A stretch of 64,000 nucleotides of DNA from Janthinobacterium sp. J1-1 (GTDB lineage Bacteria; Pseudomonadota; Gammaproteobacteria; Burkholderiales; Burkholderiaceae_D), in contig NZ_CP132339.1 in assembly GCF_030944405.1 (NCBI RefSeq), positions 4,774,001 through 4,838,000 of the forward strand. The letters are read 5' to 3'. Positions 23,111-32,733 of the stretch are shown piece by piece. Each line of letters starts with the position of its first letter. Within the stretch, counting starts at the first letter, position 1. The notes below the pieces were generated by a model. That model made no database searches and was not told the DNA's origin. It worked only from the letters and a program-made list of their open reading frames with translations. The translations under genes and the position numbers were made by a program.

Positions 23111-24466
23111 TCAGTGCGTGTCCACACAGTAGCCCAGGCGCTTCAATTGCGCCGCCTGGTAGGCGCCGATGGCGTCATTGAACAGGCAGCGTATCAGCGG
23201 ATCGTCGGTGATATCGGCCTCTTTCAGCTGCTCCATGGTGGCGGCATCGAAATCGGCATCGTTGATGCGCATGTACATCGAGGTCAGCGATTCACCGAGC
23301 ACCAGCGCGGCATGGCATTTCGCCAGCGGCACATCGGTGGTCCACGACGGCGCTTCATCCGTCCTTGGCACCAGGTCGATCAGGTCGCCATCGAGGCGGT
23401 AGTGCAGCACCGTGGCCGCGCCGTCATGGCCAAGCAGCGACAAGCGCCACAAACGGGGCTGCTGGAAATAGCTGTCCTCGAACAGCTCCATGTCGCGGTA
23501 GCGCTCCAGCAAGCCATGACGGCAGAAATCCAGCACCAGCGCCGCGTCCGCCTCGCTCAAGGCCGGGAAGCGCCGTGCGATATCGGCCGTGGCCGGTGGC
23601 GCCAAGCCTGGCCGGTAATCGAAATCGACTTCCTGCGGCCCGACCGGGGTCACCCACGGCAGCGGCGCGGCAGGCGTCAAGCCATCGGCATCGAGCAGCA
23701 CCGACACCGACGGATCGAGCCGCAGCACGGTGGCCCTTGGTACCGCCGCGCCCACCTCGCGCGCGAACTGGCGGTAGGTCACGGGAAACATCGCGTGGTT
23801 ATACCAGGACCACGGCTCCTGCACGAACTGGCAGGAACTGGGCACGATATAACGGGGACTCAGGATTTGCAGCTGTTCCAGCCAGTCGCCGGGCAAGCTG
23901 GGGCGCGCCGGGCCGGCCAGCCGGGGCGCGATCACCGCCACCTCGCGCATGGTCTGGAACGGCCACAGCACCATGTCCCAAGGGCCCAGCGCCGCCAGCT
24001 GCGCCAGGGTCTCGGGGCCGATCCAGGAGTCGACCACGTTGAGCACATTCATGCCGCCGGCGCGCACCTGGAACAGCGAGTCGACATCGTCGTCGAGCGC
24101 GCGGCGCGGGATCACCTCGATCGCGCCCACCGTGACCGGCCGGTCGACATGCAGGCGCTCCACTTTTTCAAAGCCCAGCGCCCGTATCATATCGAACAGC
24201 TCGTCGAAGATGCAGTACAGGTAGATCGGCCTGGCGCGGTCGAGAAAGTCCAGGCTTTCCAGCGACAGGTGATCGTCGTGGAAATGCGAAATAAACACGG
24301 CATCGAAGCGCAGCTGCCTGACCTGCGCATGGTCGAAGCGCACGTCCGGAAAAGCGTGGCAGTTGCGGCTGAACGGATTTTCGACGATGGGGTCGAAGGC
24401 GATGGCGGTGCCCTCGCATTCGAAGACATAGCCGGCATGCAGGATGCGGGAGATTTTCAGGGGCAT
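23111..24466 (-). CDS. MBL-fold metallohydrolase
   Basis: A 451-residue protein with a beta-lactamase fold in its first 250 residues. The metal site is FISHFHDDHLSLESLDFLD (HxHxDH) near residue 60, with LHAGYVFECEG at the N-terminus and SFR-type lower conservation later. The second half, about 200 residues, is unassigned and contains MELFEDSYFQQPRLWRLSLL. It resembles UlaG-like or UDP-sugar-hydrolase-type MBL proteins only in general. The substrate is unknown. The gap to the hemB start downstream is not relevant; hemB stops 24 kb side after 57 bases upstream of this gene's start. Confidence 0.75.
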   Translation of the reverse strand: MPLKISRILHAGYVFECEGTAIAFDPIVENPFSRNCHAFPDVRFDHAQVRQLRFDAVFISHFHDDHLSLESLDFLDRARPIYLYCIFDELFDMIRALGFEKVERLHVDRPVTVGAIEVIPRRALDDDVDSLFQVRAGGMNVLNVVDSWIGPETLAQLAALGPWDMVLWPFQTMREVAVIAPRLAGPARPSLPGDWLEQLQILSPRYIVPSSCQFVQEPWSWYNHAMFPVTYRQFAREVGAAVPRATVLRLDPSVSVLLDADGLTPAAPLPWVTPVGPQEVDFDYRPGLAPPATADIARRFPALSEADAALVLDFCRHGLLERYRDMELFEDSYFQQPRLWRLSLLGHDGAATVLHYRLDGDLIDLVPRTDEAPSWTTDVPLAKCHAALVLGESLTSMYMRINDADFDAATMEQLKEADITDDPLIRCLFNDAIGAYQAAQLKRLGYCVDTH

Positions 24467-24523
24467 AAAAGTATCGGGAAAGGCAGCGCGCCATGACAGG
24501 CCACGGCGCGCGCCCGGTAAAAC

Positions 24524-25498
24524 TCAATACGGATTGTTCAGCACATCCATCGCAAAATACGTGAAGATCATGTCGGCGCCCGCGCGCTTGATGGCGCCCA
24601 GGGTTTCCTGCACCACGCGGCGCTCGTCGATGGCGCCGGCTTGCGCGGCGAACTTGATCATCGCGTATTCGCCGCTGACCTGGTAGGCGCCGATCGGCAG
24701 GCGCGTCACTTCGCGCAGGTCGCGGATGATGTCCAGATACGCGCCGGCCGGTTTCACCATCAGCGCGTCGGCGCCTTCGGCTTCGTCGATCAGCGACTCG
24801 CGCACCGCTTCGCGGCGGTTCATCGGGTCCATCTGGTACGTCTTGCGGTCGCCCTTGAGGGTGCTGCCGGCCGCGTCGCGGAACGGGCCGTACAGGCCGG
24901 AAGCGAACTTGGTCGAATACGCCATCACCGGGGTGTCGTGGAAACCTGCCGCGTCGAGCGCGCTGCGGATCGCCGCCACCTGGCCGTCCATGGCGGCCGA
25001 TGGCGCGATGATGTCGGCGCCGGCCTGGGCGGCGATCACCGCCTGCTTGCCCAGGTTCAGCACCGTACTGTCATTGTCGACCGTGTCGCCATGCAGGATG
25101 CCGCAGTGGCCGTGGTCCGTGTATTCGCAGAAGCAGGTGTCGGACATGACCACCATCTCGGGCACGGCGTCCTTGATGATGCGCGACATGCGCGCCACCA
25201 GGCCGTCCGGGTTCAGGGTGTCGCTGCCGTGGCTGTCCTTGTGGTGCGAAATGCCGAAGGTCATCACCGAACGCAGGCCGGCGCGCGCATAGCGCTCCAC
25301 TTCCTGCGCCAGCTTGGCTTCAGGGATGCGGCGCACGCCGGGCATGGACTTGATGTCGACAAAATCGCTGGCGCCTTCGTCGACGAAAATCGGCAGCACC
25401 AGGTCGCGCGGATTGATCTCGGTTTCGCGGAACAGCTCGCGCAGTTGCGGGTTGGCGCGCAGGCGGCGCATGCGCGAGAGGGGGAAAGTTGCTGGCAT
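24524..25498 (-). CDS. hemB: Delta-aminolevulinic acid dehydratase (porphobilinogen synthase)
   Basis: A 324-residue enzyme of haem biosynthesis that joins two 5-aminolevulinate molecules into porphobilinogen in the cytoplasm. Active-site lysines lie in [17 protein letters not shown] and [11 protein letters not shown]. The Cys-rich [13 protein letters not shown] indicates a zinc-using site. I start at the ATG giving [14 protein letters not shown]; the open frame upstream lacks homology. It is a normal-length, single-copy housekeeping gene and shows no operon partner that explains regulation. Confidence 0.96.
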   Translation of the reverse strand: MPATFPLSRMRRLRANPQLRELFRETEINPRDLVLPIFVDEGASDFVDIKSMPGVRRIPEAKLAQEVERYARAGLRSVMTFGISHHKDSHGSDTLNPDGLVARMSRIIKDAVPEMVVMSDTCFCEYTDHGHCGILHGDTVDNDSTVLNLGKQAVIAAQAGADIIAPSAAMDGQVAAIRSALDAAGFHDTPVMAYSTKFASGLYGPFRDAAGSTLKGDRKTYQMDPMNRREAVRESLIDEAEGADALMVKPAGAYLDIIRDLREVTRLPIGAYQVSGEYAMIKFAAQAGAIDERRVVQETLGAIKRAGADMIFTYFAMDVLNNPY

Positions 25499-25588
25499 GG
25501 GGTGACTGGCTCTAGTTGAAAGACGCGGACAAGTATACGCCCATCGCGCGCTTTTCGTCGGGCGCGGCCTCAAAAAACCGCGCTTGCC

Positions 25589-26533
25589 TCAAGAAACGGC
25601 GGCGTGGCACCGTGCCGGCATGCAGGCCGCGCCCCCGGCGGGTGCGCTGCGCAGGGCCGACAACTGCCAGCGCATGGTGGCCGACAAGGCCAGCAGCATG
25701 GCGCCGCGGCGGCGCGCATCGGCGCGTTTTTTGGACGGCACTGCCGCCAGGTCGGGTTCCTGGCACGGTGCGCATGGCAAGCGGTAATTGCCATCGCTGC
25801 CAGGCAGCGCATGCAGCTCCTCCCAGGCCAGGTCATAGTCGGACGAGATCTGCCGGCGCCGGCGCCCGTTCAGGGCGATGCGGTTGGCATTGCTGACCAG
25901 TTCGAGCTGGCGGCAGCCATAAAAGTCGCCCAGGTCGCGCAGCAGCGCCACCATCAGGTTCTTCGGCCGGCACCCGTGCAAGGCGCGGGTGGCCTCGCGC
26001 ACGGCCTGGGCACCGGCGTTTGATCGCAAGCCTTGCAGCGCGCCCAGCTGCACGCTGGCGCCGGCGCGGTGCGGACGAAACAGAAAGCTGGCCAGGTACA
26101 GCGGCGCGCCGTCGCGCGTCAGGCGCAAACACAGCTCCCCTTCGCGGTGGCTGTCGTGGATGGCGGTCAGCTGCAACCGGTACAGCGCGCCGTCGCGCCC
26201 TTCCACGCTGGCCAGCACCAGCGCGCGGCGCGCCGCGTATTCCACCAGCGGACGCGCGCCGGCCTGCCACAGGAAGCGGTAATGCCCCTGCAGCAGCGTG
26301 ACCCTGGCCGCGCAGCCGGCGCCGCGCTGCGCGTAGGGGCGGTAGATCTTGTACAGCAGGCAGGGATGCTCCAGCGCCAGTGCTGCCATGCCGGGCGTGT
26401 CCTTGATAAAGGTTTGCCAGCGCGCCCGTTGACGGGGAAACACCAGCGCACCCAGCATGGCTTTCAGTTGGTGGCCTTCACGGCCCAGGGCGGATGGTGC
26501 CTGTGGCGCCAGGCTGGCGGTAAAGGAAGTCAT
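25589..26533 (-). CDS. DUF535 (VirK/YbjX-like) family protein
   Basis: About 314 residues. Typical DUF535 text: HPCLLYKIYRPYAQRG near residue 60, then HYRFLW, YRLQLTAIHDSHREGELCL, LRDLGDFYGCRQLELVSNANR and SSDYDLAWEELHA. Family members (VirK, YbjX, Mig-14-associated proteins) are linked to stress and surface-related phenotypes in enterobacteria but have no defined activity. I start at MTSFTASL (26533) because the longer frame begins with low-complexity text. The C-terminus has four Cys residues and a KKRADARRR stretch. Confidence 0.75.
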   Translation of the reverse strand: MTSFTASLAPQAPSALGREGHQLKAMLGALVFPRQRARWQTFIKDTPGMAALALEHPCLLYKIYRPYAQRGAGCAARVTLLQGHYRFLWQAGARPLVEYAARRALVLASVEGRDGALYRLQLTAIHDSHREGELCLRLTRDGAPLYLASFLFRPHRAGASVQLGALQGLRSNAGAQAVREATRALHGCRPKNLMVALLRDLGDFYGCRQLELVSNANRIALNGRRRRQISSDYDLAWEELHALPGSDGNYRLPCAPCQEPDLAAVPSKKRADARRRGAMLLALSATMRWQLSALRSAPAGGAACMPARCHAAVS

Positions 26534-26708
26534 GGCAGCGGTTATTCGGCGCTCGTCTGTCGATGCGCGGCCTTGGCCGCGAGCAGCCCGGAACAGGCGG
26601 CTGCACGCAGCTGCAGCCGCTCCGCGACGGGTAGCATGCATGATAGGCGAGGCGAAAAAACAGGGGGGTTACAAGTTGGTAATGTGGGCCAGGCGGTGGA
26701 CCAAGCGG

Positions 26709-28052
26709 CTAGTGATTGAGCCGCAGCCGCACGCACAGGCCGGGCGCCGCATCCTCGATCTCCAGGCTGCCGCCGTGCAGGGCCGCGATCGCCGCGACGA
26801 TGGACAGGCCCAGGCCATTGCCGGGCAAATGGCGGCTCTTGTCCAGCCGGTAAAAGCGCTGCGTCAGCTTCGGCAACTCGCTGGCCGGCACGCCGGGGCC
26901 ATTGTCGCGCACGGCCAGCCAGGCGCCGGCGCCATCCTGCCCGCACGATACTTCCACCGTGGTCCCCTGCCCCGCGTACTTGATGGCGTTGTCGACCAGG
27001 CTGGCCAGCGCGCTGCCCAGCAGGTTGCGGTCGCCGCGCGCCGGCAGGCCGGGGCCGTACAGCTGCACCAGCAGCACGCCCTGCTCGTCGGCCGTCGCTT
27101 CGTACATTTCCACGATATCGGCGCCGATCTGCTGCAGGTCGATATCGCTGAAGTTCTCGGGACGCATGCCCGATTCGGCCGCCGCGATCTGCAGCAGCTT
27201 GTCGAACACGCGCGTCAGGTCGTCGATATCGGCGATCGCCGATTGCGCCGCGCCCTGCCAGGCGTCCACCGTCTGCGGCTGGCGCAGCGCGCCATCGAGC
27301 TTGTTGCGCACGCGCCCCAGCGGCGTGCGCAAATCGTGGGCGATCGCGTTCGACACATGGCGCACGCCCTCCATCAGCTGCTCGATCCGGTCGAGCATGC
27401 GGTTGATATCGCAACTGAGCTTGCCGAATTCATCGTCGCTGGCCACCGGTATGCGCTGGGACAGGTCGCCCGCCTCGATCTCGGCGGCGGTCCGGCGTAT
27501 CTTCCCGATGCGCGCCTCCAGCTGGCGCCGGAACAGCCAGGCGCCGGCCACCATCAGCAGCACGGCGACGCCACCGCCATAGGCGATCGAACGCAGCACC
27601 AGGGTGCGGATCGAATCGCTTTCCAGCATGGCGCGGCCCACGTACAGCCGCGAGCCGTCGGCCAGGTCGCGGATCAGCAGCCGCGCCGGCACCCGCCGCC
27701 CTTCGCGCGTCACATGCACGTGCAGCAGCTTGCCGACCGGGCTGTCGGCCACCGGCCAGCTCGACAGATTGCCCGAGATGCGGCTGCCCTGCGCATCGAC
27801 CAGCAGGAAGATCTCGGTATCGCTGTCGGTACGGTCGGTCAGCAGATGGGCGATTTCGGCCGAGGTGCGCGTGCGGTCTTCGGGCAGGTACATGGCCGCC
27901 AGGCGTTCGGACAGCACCATCAGCTTGCGGTCGACGCTGCGGTCCAGCACGCCGATGGTGCCGAAATAGAACACGCCGCAGACGATGGCGATGGAAATGG
28001 CCAGCAGCAGGCCGTAGCCCAGCGCCAGGCGCGCCGCGATCGACTTAGGCAT
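26709..28052 (-). CDS. Two-component sensor histidine kinase
   Basis: A 447-residue inner-membrane kinase. A first membrane segment is at about residues 10-32, a periplasmic sensor region follows, and a second segment (GGGVAVLLMVAGAWLF) lies near 168-184. HAMP, then HisKA with phospho-His in NAIAHDLRTPLGRV, then HATPase with LVDNAIKYAGQ (N box), DNGPGVP (G1) and GNGLGLSIVAAIAAL (G2). It overlaps the response-regulator gene by eight bases, so the two form one system. The signal is unknown; the layout is like QseC/PmrB-type kinases. Confidence 0.93.
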   Translation of the reverse strand: MPKSIAARLALGYGLLLAISIAIVCGVFYFGTIGVLDRSVDRKLMVLSERLAAMYLPEDRTRTSAEIAHLLTDRTDSDTEIFLLVDAQGSRISGNLSSWPVADSPVGKLLHVHVTREGRRVPARLLIRDLADGSRLYVGRAMLESDSIRTLVLRSIAYGGGVAVLLMVAGAWLFRRQLEARIGKIRRTAAEIEAGDLSQRIPVASDDEFGKLSCDINRMLDRIEQLMEGVRHVSNAIAHDLRTPLGRVRNKLDGALRQPQTVDAWQGAAQSAIADIDDLTRVFDKLLQIAAAESGMRPENFSDIDLQQIGADIVEMYEATADEQGVLLVQLYGPGLPARGDRNLLGSALASLVDNAIKYAGQGTTVEVSCGQDGAGAWLAVRDNGPGVPASELPKLTQRFYRLDKSRHLPGNGLGLSIVAAIAALHGGSLEIEDAAPGLCVRLRLNH

Positions 28053-28740
28053 GCGGGCCGCTTTCCAGCACGCCCAGGGTGTAGCCGACGCCGCGCACCG
28101 TGTGGATCAGCGCCGGCGAAAATTCCTTGTCGATCTTGGTGCGCAGGCGGCTGACCTGCACGTCGATGACATTGGTCTGCGGGTCGAAATGGTAGTCCCA
28201 CACGGCTTCGAGCAGCATGGCGCGCGTGACGGACTGGCCCTGGTGGCGCATCAGGTATTCGAGCAGGCGGAATTCGCGTGGCTGCAGCGCGATCTGGCGG
28301 TTGGCGCGCGTCACGCGCATGGTGCGCATGTCGAGCACCAGGTCGGCCACCTGCAGCTGGGTGGCGTCGGGCACCGGCGCGGCGCGCCGCAGCAGCGCTT
28401 CGATGCGGGCCAGCAGTTCGTCGATGGCGAACGGCTTGGACAGGTAGTCGTCGCCGCCGCTGCGCAGGCCGCGCACGCGCTCGTCCACGCTGGACAGGGC
28501 CGACAGCACCAGCACCGGCGTATTGCGGCCCATGCCGCGCAGGCGCGCGACGATGGCCAGGCCGTCGATCTCGCCCGGCAGCAGGCGGTCGAGCACCAGC
28601 GCATCCCATTCCTCGCCGCAGGCCAGGCGCATGCCGTCGATGCCGTTGTCGCAGGCGACGACCTCATGGCCGGCGTCGCGCAGGCCGGCGCAAATATAGC
28701 GGGAAGTATCGGCTTCGTCTTCGATGACCAGGCAGCGCAC
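28045..28740 (-). CDS. OmpR-family response regulator
   Basis: A 231-residue regulator: receiver domain (1-118) with the acidic pair in VIEDEAD, phospho-Asp in LVLDRLLPGEIDGL and Lys in LSKPFAIDEL, then an OmpR winged helix with LQPREFRLLEYLMRH and TNVIDVQVSRLRTKID, ending VRGVGYTLG. I choose the GTG at 28740 (AAGGA RBS, protein begins VRCLVIEDE); the open frame upstream codes for unrelated text. It is encoded first and overlaps its partner kinase. Its targets are not evident from this window. Confidence 0.93.
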   Translation of the reverse strand: MRCLVIEDEADTSRYICAGLRDAGHEVVACDNGIDGMRLACGEEWDALVLDRLLPGEIDGLAIVARLRGMGRNTPVLVLSALSSVDERVRGLRSGGDDYLSKPFAIDELLARIEALLRRAAPVPDATQLQVADLVLDMRTMRVTRANRQIALQPREFRLLEYLMRHQGQSVTRAMLLEAVWDYHFDPQTNVIDVQVSRLRTKIDKEFSPALIHTVRGVGYTLGVLESGPHA

Positions 28741-28831
28741 GGTGAGTCCTTGTAATGAGTCGGTAGAAATATGCGCAGCATACGCCAGCCGGGCCGGGCT
28801 TGCCAGCCCCGCGTGGTTTGCGAGGCCCGCT

Positions 28832-29737
28832 TTACCAGCCCTGTTTCGCCACGCCGGCAAAATGCAGTTCGAGGAAATCGACAAAGGCCCTGACCCTGGC
28901 CGACAGGTTCAAGCGCTCGGGGTAGACGGCATGGATGTCGGCCGGCGCCAGACGCCAGTCGGGCAGCACCGGCACCAGCCGCCCCGAACGCAGATACGGC
29001 GCCACGTCCCATTGCGATCGCTGCACGATGCCGCCGCCGGCCAGCGCCCAGTCGAGCGCGATTTCGCCGTGATTGGTACTGAGCTTGCCACGCACCTTGA
29101 CGCTTTCCTCGGTTTTGCCCTGGTACAGGGTCCAGCTGCCATAGGCGGCGTCGTTCTCGCGCAGCACGATGCACTGCTGGCGCGCCAGGTCGCGCGGCGC
29201 GGCGATCGGCGGCGCGGCGCGCAGATACTGCGGCGAGGCGCACAGCAGGCGGGCATTGGCGGCGATGCGGCGCGCATGCAGGCGCGCGTCCGGCAACGGG
29301 CCGATGCGGATGCCCACGTCAAAGGCCGCGTCGAGCAGGTTGGCCGGCCGGTCGCTCACTTGCAGCTGCACCTCGACGTCGGGGCAGGCGCGCGCGAAGG
29401 CGGTGATCGCCGGACCCAGATGGCGCCGGCCAAAACCGATGGTGGCGTTCACGCGCAGCAGGCCGCGCGGCGCGGCGCGGCTGCTGGCGACCAGGCTTTC
29501 CAGTTCCTCGATCTCGGCCAGGATGCGCGCGCCCTGCGCGAAATACAGCTCGCCCTCCTGCGTGGCGCTCATGCGGCGGGTGCTGCGGTTGAGCAGGCGC
29601 ACGCCCAGCCGTGCCTCCAGGCTGGCCAGCGTCTTGCTGATGACGGGCGGCGTGACGCCCATTTCGCGCGCCACCGCCGCCATGCTGCCGTGCTTGACCA
29701 GCATGGCAAAGAAAGCCAGGTCCGAAACTGCGCTCAT
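28832..29737 (-). CDS. LysR-family transcriptional regulator (DmlR-like)
   Basis: A 301-residue LysR regulator. The N-terminal HTH (about 1-60) is MLVKHGSMAAVAREMGVTPP and VISKTLASLEARLGVRLLNR; the effector domain follows from about 90 (GLLRVNATIGFGRRHLGPAI). It is divergent from the dehalogenase-leuCD-like operon, with about 100 shared bases between, the normal arrangement for a LysR activator controlling that operon. The effector is probably one of the operon's carboxylate substrates (inference). Confidence 0.92.
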   Translation of the reverse strand: MSAVSDLAFFAMLVKHGSMAAVAREMGVTPPVISKTLASLEARLGVRLLNRSTRRMSATQEGELYFAQGARILAEIEELESLVASSRAAPRGLLRVNATIGFGRRHLGPAITAFARACPDVEVQLQVSDRPANLLDAAFDVGIRIGPLPDARLHARRIAANARLLCASPQYLRAAPPIAAPRDLARQQCIVLRENDAAYGSWTLYQGKTEESVKVRGKLSTNHGEIALDWALAGGGIVQRSQWDVAPYLRSGRLVPVLPDWRLAPADIHAVYPERLNLSARVRAFVDFLELHFAGVAKQGW

Positions 29738-29841
29738 TATTCACACCAAAGAAAGAATGGGTTTATCTTGGGCGAATTATATCGCAGGGCTTTCGCTCTA
29801 GAATGCCTGCATCCCCCAAACAACGATACAGAGGAGACACC
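29738..29841. promoter_or_regulatory. Divergent promoter region of LysR gene and dehalogenase operon
   Basis: This 104-base gap lies between two divergent genes. It is locally AT-rich (GGGCGAATTATATCGC), giving a plausible -10 for the rightward operon, and GAGGAGA sits before the dehalogenase ATG. A LysR binding site is expected here but I cannot point to a clear T-N11-A operator. Confidence 0.4.
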
Positions 29842-30738
29842 ATGTTCGACCACTTCACGGCCGCCACGCAAGACGTCGACGGCGCGCCCGTGCACTATGT
29901 GCGCGGCGGCACCGGCCCGGCCCTGCTGCTGTTGCACGGCCATCCGCAAACCCACGTCATCTGGCACAAGGTGGCCGGCGAACTGGCGCGCCATTTCACC
30001 GTGATCGCCGCCGACCTGCGCGGCTATGGCGACAGCGGCAAGCCGCCAGGCCTGCCCGACCATGCCAATTATTCGAAGCGCGCCATGGGCCAGGAGCAGT
30101 TGCGCCTGATGGAGCTGCTGGGCTTTGACAGCTTTGCGCTGATGGGCCATGACCGCGGCGGCCGCGTCGCCTACCGCATGGCGCTCGACCATCCTGAACG
30201 CATACGGCGCCTGGTGGTGCTCGATATCGCGCCCACGCTGGCCATGTACGAGCAGACGACGCGCCAGTTCGCCACCAGCTATTACCACTGGTTCTTCCTG
30301 ATCCGCCCGGCGCCGTTTCCCGAGCTGCTGATCAACGGCAATCCGGACGCCTACCTGGAGCACACCATCGGTGGCCGCTCGGCCGGCCTGGCGCCCTTCA
30401 CGCCCGAAGCCTATGCCGAATACCGGCGCTGCCTGCGCGACCCGGCCACCATCCACGGCATTTGCGAAGACTACCGCGCCAGCGCCGGCATCGACCTCGA
30501 CCACGAACGCGCCGACCTGGCATCGGGCCGGCGCATCAGCTGCCAGATGCTGGCCCTGTGGGGCGCGCAAGGAGTGGTCGGCCAGTGCTTCGATCCGCTG
30601 GCCGAATGGCGCAAGCTGGCCAGCAAGGTAAAGGGCCGCGCCCTGCCCTGCGGCCACTACATCCCAGAAGAAAACCCGGCCGCCCTGCTGGCCGAAGTGC
30701 TGCCCTTCCTGCTCGATACCACTGAAAGCCAGCCATGA
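29842..30738 (+). CDS. Haloacetate (fluoroacetate) dehalogenase-like alpha/beta hydrolase
   Basis: A 298-residue alpha/beta hydrolase with the fluoroacetate-dehalogenase signature. Nucleophile Asp104 and two Arg residues sit in GHDRGGRVAYR; an acidic residue is Asp128 (VVLDIAPT); halide-binding candidates are His149 and Trp150 (YYHWFFL); the base His is in CGHYIPEENP. DLRGYGDSGKP is also as in the family. Reaction in the family: haloacetate plus water to glycolate plus halide. I start at the ATG after GAGGAGACACC rather than an upstream in-frame codon. It overlaps the leuC-like gene by four bases. Confidence 0.88.
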   Translation: MFDHFTAATQDVDGAPVHYVRGGTGPALLLLHGHPQTHVIWHKVAGELARHFTVIAADLRGYGDSGKPPGLPDHANYSKRAMGQEQLRLMELLGFDSFALMGHDRGGRVAYRMALDHPERIRRLVVLDIAPTLAMYEQTTRQFATSYYHWFFLIRPAPFPELLINGNPDAYLEHTIGGRSAGLAPFTPEAYAEYRRCLRDPATIHGICEDYRASAGIDLDHERADLASGRRISCQMLALWGAQGVVGQCFDPLAEWRKLASKVKGRALPCGHYIPEENPAALLAEVLPFLLDTTESQP

Positions 30739-32123
30739 AGCCATTCACGCTGTATGAAAAACTGGTCGCCTCGCATACGGTCGAACGCCTCGACGCGCAG
30801 CACGTGCTGCTGTATGCCGACCTGCATATCATGAACGAATACACGAGTCCCCAGGCATTTACCGGCCTGCACGACAAGGGCCGCGCCGTGCTGCGCCCGC
30901 TGCAGCAGCTGGCCGTGGTGTCGCACATTATTCCCACCGCGCCGCTGCCGGTGGGCCAGCGGGTGATCGCGGACCCGGCGTCCAGCCTGCTGGCGCTCAA
31001 TCTGCGCCGCAACTGCGCGCGCCACGGCATCCGGCTGTACGACACCAACGATATCGACCAGGGCATCGAACATATCATCGCGCCGGAACAGGGCCTGGTG
31101 CGCCCCGGCATGGTGATTCTGTGCGGCGACAGCCACACCACCACCTACGGCGCGCTGGGCGCCCTGGGCTTCGGCGTGGGCACCTCGGAAGTCGAGCATA
31201 TCCTCGCCACGCAGACCCTGGTGTACCGCGTGGCGCGCACCATGCGCGTGCGCATCGACGGCGTGCTGGCGCGCGGCGTGTCCGTCAAGGACCTGACCCT
31301 GTACCTGGTCGCACGCCTGGGCGCCCAGGGCGCGCGCGGCTATGCGGTGGAGTTTTGCGGTGCCGCCATCGACGCGCTGTCGGTCGAAGCGCGCATGACG
31401 CTGTGTAACATGGCCGTCGAAGCGGGCGCGCGCGCCGCCCTGATCGCGCCCGACCAGGCCACGCGCGACTACCTGCGCGCGCATGCCGCCGTGTTTGCCG
31501 ACGGCCCCCTGCCAGCCCTGTGGGACGCACTGCGCTCCGACGCCGGCGCCGCGTTCGACCTCGAACACGTGTTCGACGCCGGCCAGGTCGCGCCGTATGT
31601 CACCTGGGGCACGAGTCCGGACCAGGGCATGGCCGTCGACGCCTGCATACCGGCCGCCGGCGATGCGCAAAAAGCGCTGGCCTACATGGGCCTGGCCGCC
31701 GGCGCGCCGATCGCCGGCCTGCCGATCGACCGCGTGTTCATCGGTTCGTGCACCAACAGCCGCATCGAAGACCTGCGCGCGGCCGCCGCCATCGTCGGTG
31801 CCGGCAAGGTGTCGCCCGGCGTGCGCGCCATGGTGGTGCCGGGATCGGGCGCCGTGCGGCGCCAGGCCGAAGCGGAAGGGCTGGCCGATATTTTCACGCG
31901 GGCCGGCTTCGAATGGCGCCAGCCCGGCTGCTCGATGTGCCTGGCCATGAACGACGACCTGCTGGCGCCCGAAGAACGCTGCGCCTCGACCACCAACCGC
32001 AACTTCGAAGGGCGCCAGGGCCGCGCCGGCCGCACCCATCTGATGAGCCCCGCGATGGCCGCCGCTGCCGCCATCACGGGCATGATTACCGACGTGCGCA
32101 CACTGGGAGCACACCATGCATGA
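30735..32123 (+). CDS. LeuC-like aconitase-superfamily large subunit
   Basis: A 462-residue paralogue of 3-isopropylmalate dehydratase large subunit. The iron-sulfur ligands are in GSCTNSRIEDLRAA and QPGCSMCLAMN, and LCGDSHTTTYGALGALGFGVG is the canonical substrate region. It forms a heterodimer with the next gene's product. Because no leuA, leuB or leuD biosynthetic partners surround it and it is coupled to a dehalogenase and a DmlR-like LysR regulator, it may act on another 2- or 3-hydroxyacid (methylmalate or citramalate type). True leucine biosynthesis remains possible. Confidence 0.88.
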   Translation: MKPFTLYEKLVASHTVERLDAQHVLLYADLHIMNEYTSPQAFTGLHDKGRAVLRPLQQLAVVSHIIPTAPLPVGQRVIADPASSLLALNLRRNCARHGIRLYDTNDIDQGIEHIIAPEQGLVRPGMVILCGDSHTTTYGALGALGFGVGTSEVEHILATQTLVYRVARTMRVRIDGVLARGVSVKDLTLYLVARLGAQGARGYAVEFCGAAIDALSVEARMTLCNMAVEAGARAALIAPDQATRDYLRAHAAVFADGPLPALWDALRSDAGAAFDLEHVFDAGQVAPYVTWGTSPDQGMAVDACIPAAGDAQKALAYMGLAAGAPIAGLPIDRVFIGSCTNSRIEDLRAAAAIVGAGKVSPGVRAMVVPGSGAVRRQAEAEGLADIFTRAGFEWRQPGCSMCLAMNDDLLAPEERCASTTNRNFEGRQGRAGRTHLMSPAMAAAAAITGMITDVRTLGAHHA

Positions 32124-32733
32124 ACCATGGACCATGATTTCCGGCCTGGCCGCGCCGCTGCTGATCGACAATCTCGACACCGACCAGATCATGCCCAAGC
32201 AATTCCTGCGCACCATCGGCAAGGAAGGGCTGGACCAGGGCCTGCTGTACGATTTGCGTTTCGATGGCAACGGCCAGCCGCGCACGGACTGCATCCTGAA
32301 CGCGCCGCGCCAGGCCGGCACGCGCATCCTGCTGGCGGGATCGAACTTCGGCTGCGGCTCGAGCCGCGAACACGCCGTCTGGGGCTTGCAGCAATACGGC
32401 ATCGCCGCCGTGATCGCCCCCAGCTATGGTGAAATCTTTTACGGCAATGCGCTCAACAACCGGCTGCTGCCGGTGGTGCTGGCACAGGACGAGATCGCCA
32501 TGCTGGCGGCCAGCCTGGCGCAGGCGGAGCTGCCGGCGCTGTCGATCGACCTGGTGGCGATGACGGTCACGGCACCCGGTAGCTTGTGCTTTCCGTTCAC
32601 GCTGGCGCCACGCGAAAGGCAGATGCTGGTCGAGGGCCTGGACATGATCGCCCTGACCCTGCGGATGCAGCCACAGATCGCCGCCTTCGAAGCGCGCCAC
32701 GTGATGGCGCAGCCGTGGATGCGGGTGTTTTAA
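32116..32733 (+). CDS. LeuD-like small subunit
   Basis: A 205-residue swivel-domain subunit, with NLDTDQIMPKQFLRT at about residue 19, and SNFGCGSSREHAVWGLQQYG, the substrate-contact loop typical of LeuD. It overlaps the large-subunit gene by eight bases. The pair would isomerise or (de)hydrate a hydroxydicarboxylate in the cytoplasm. Assigned to LeuD length class (about 200 aa). Substrate as for the large subunit is unresolved. Confidence 0.88.
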   Translation: MHEPWTMISGLAAPLLIDNLDTDQIMPKQFLRTIGKEGLDQGLLYDLRFDGNGQPRTDCILNAPRQAGTRILLAGSNFGCGSSREHAVWGLQQYGIAAVIAPSYGEIFYGNALNNRLLPVVLAQDEIAMLAASLAQAELPALSIDLVAMTVTAPGSLCFPFTLAPRERQMLVEGLDMIALTLRMQPQIAAFEARHVMAQPWMRVF

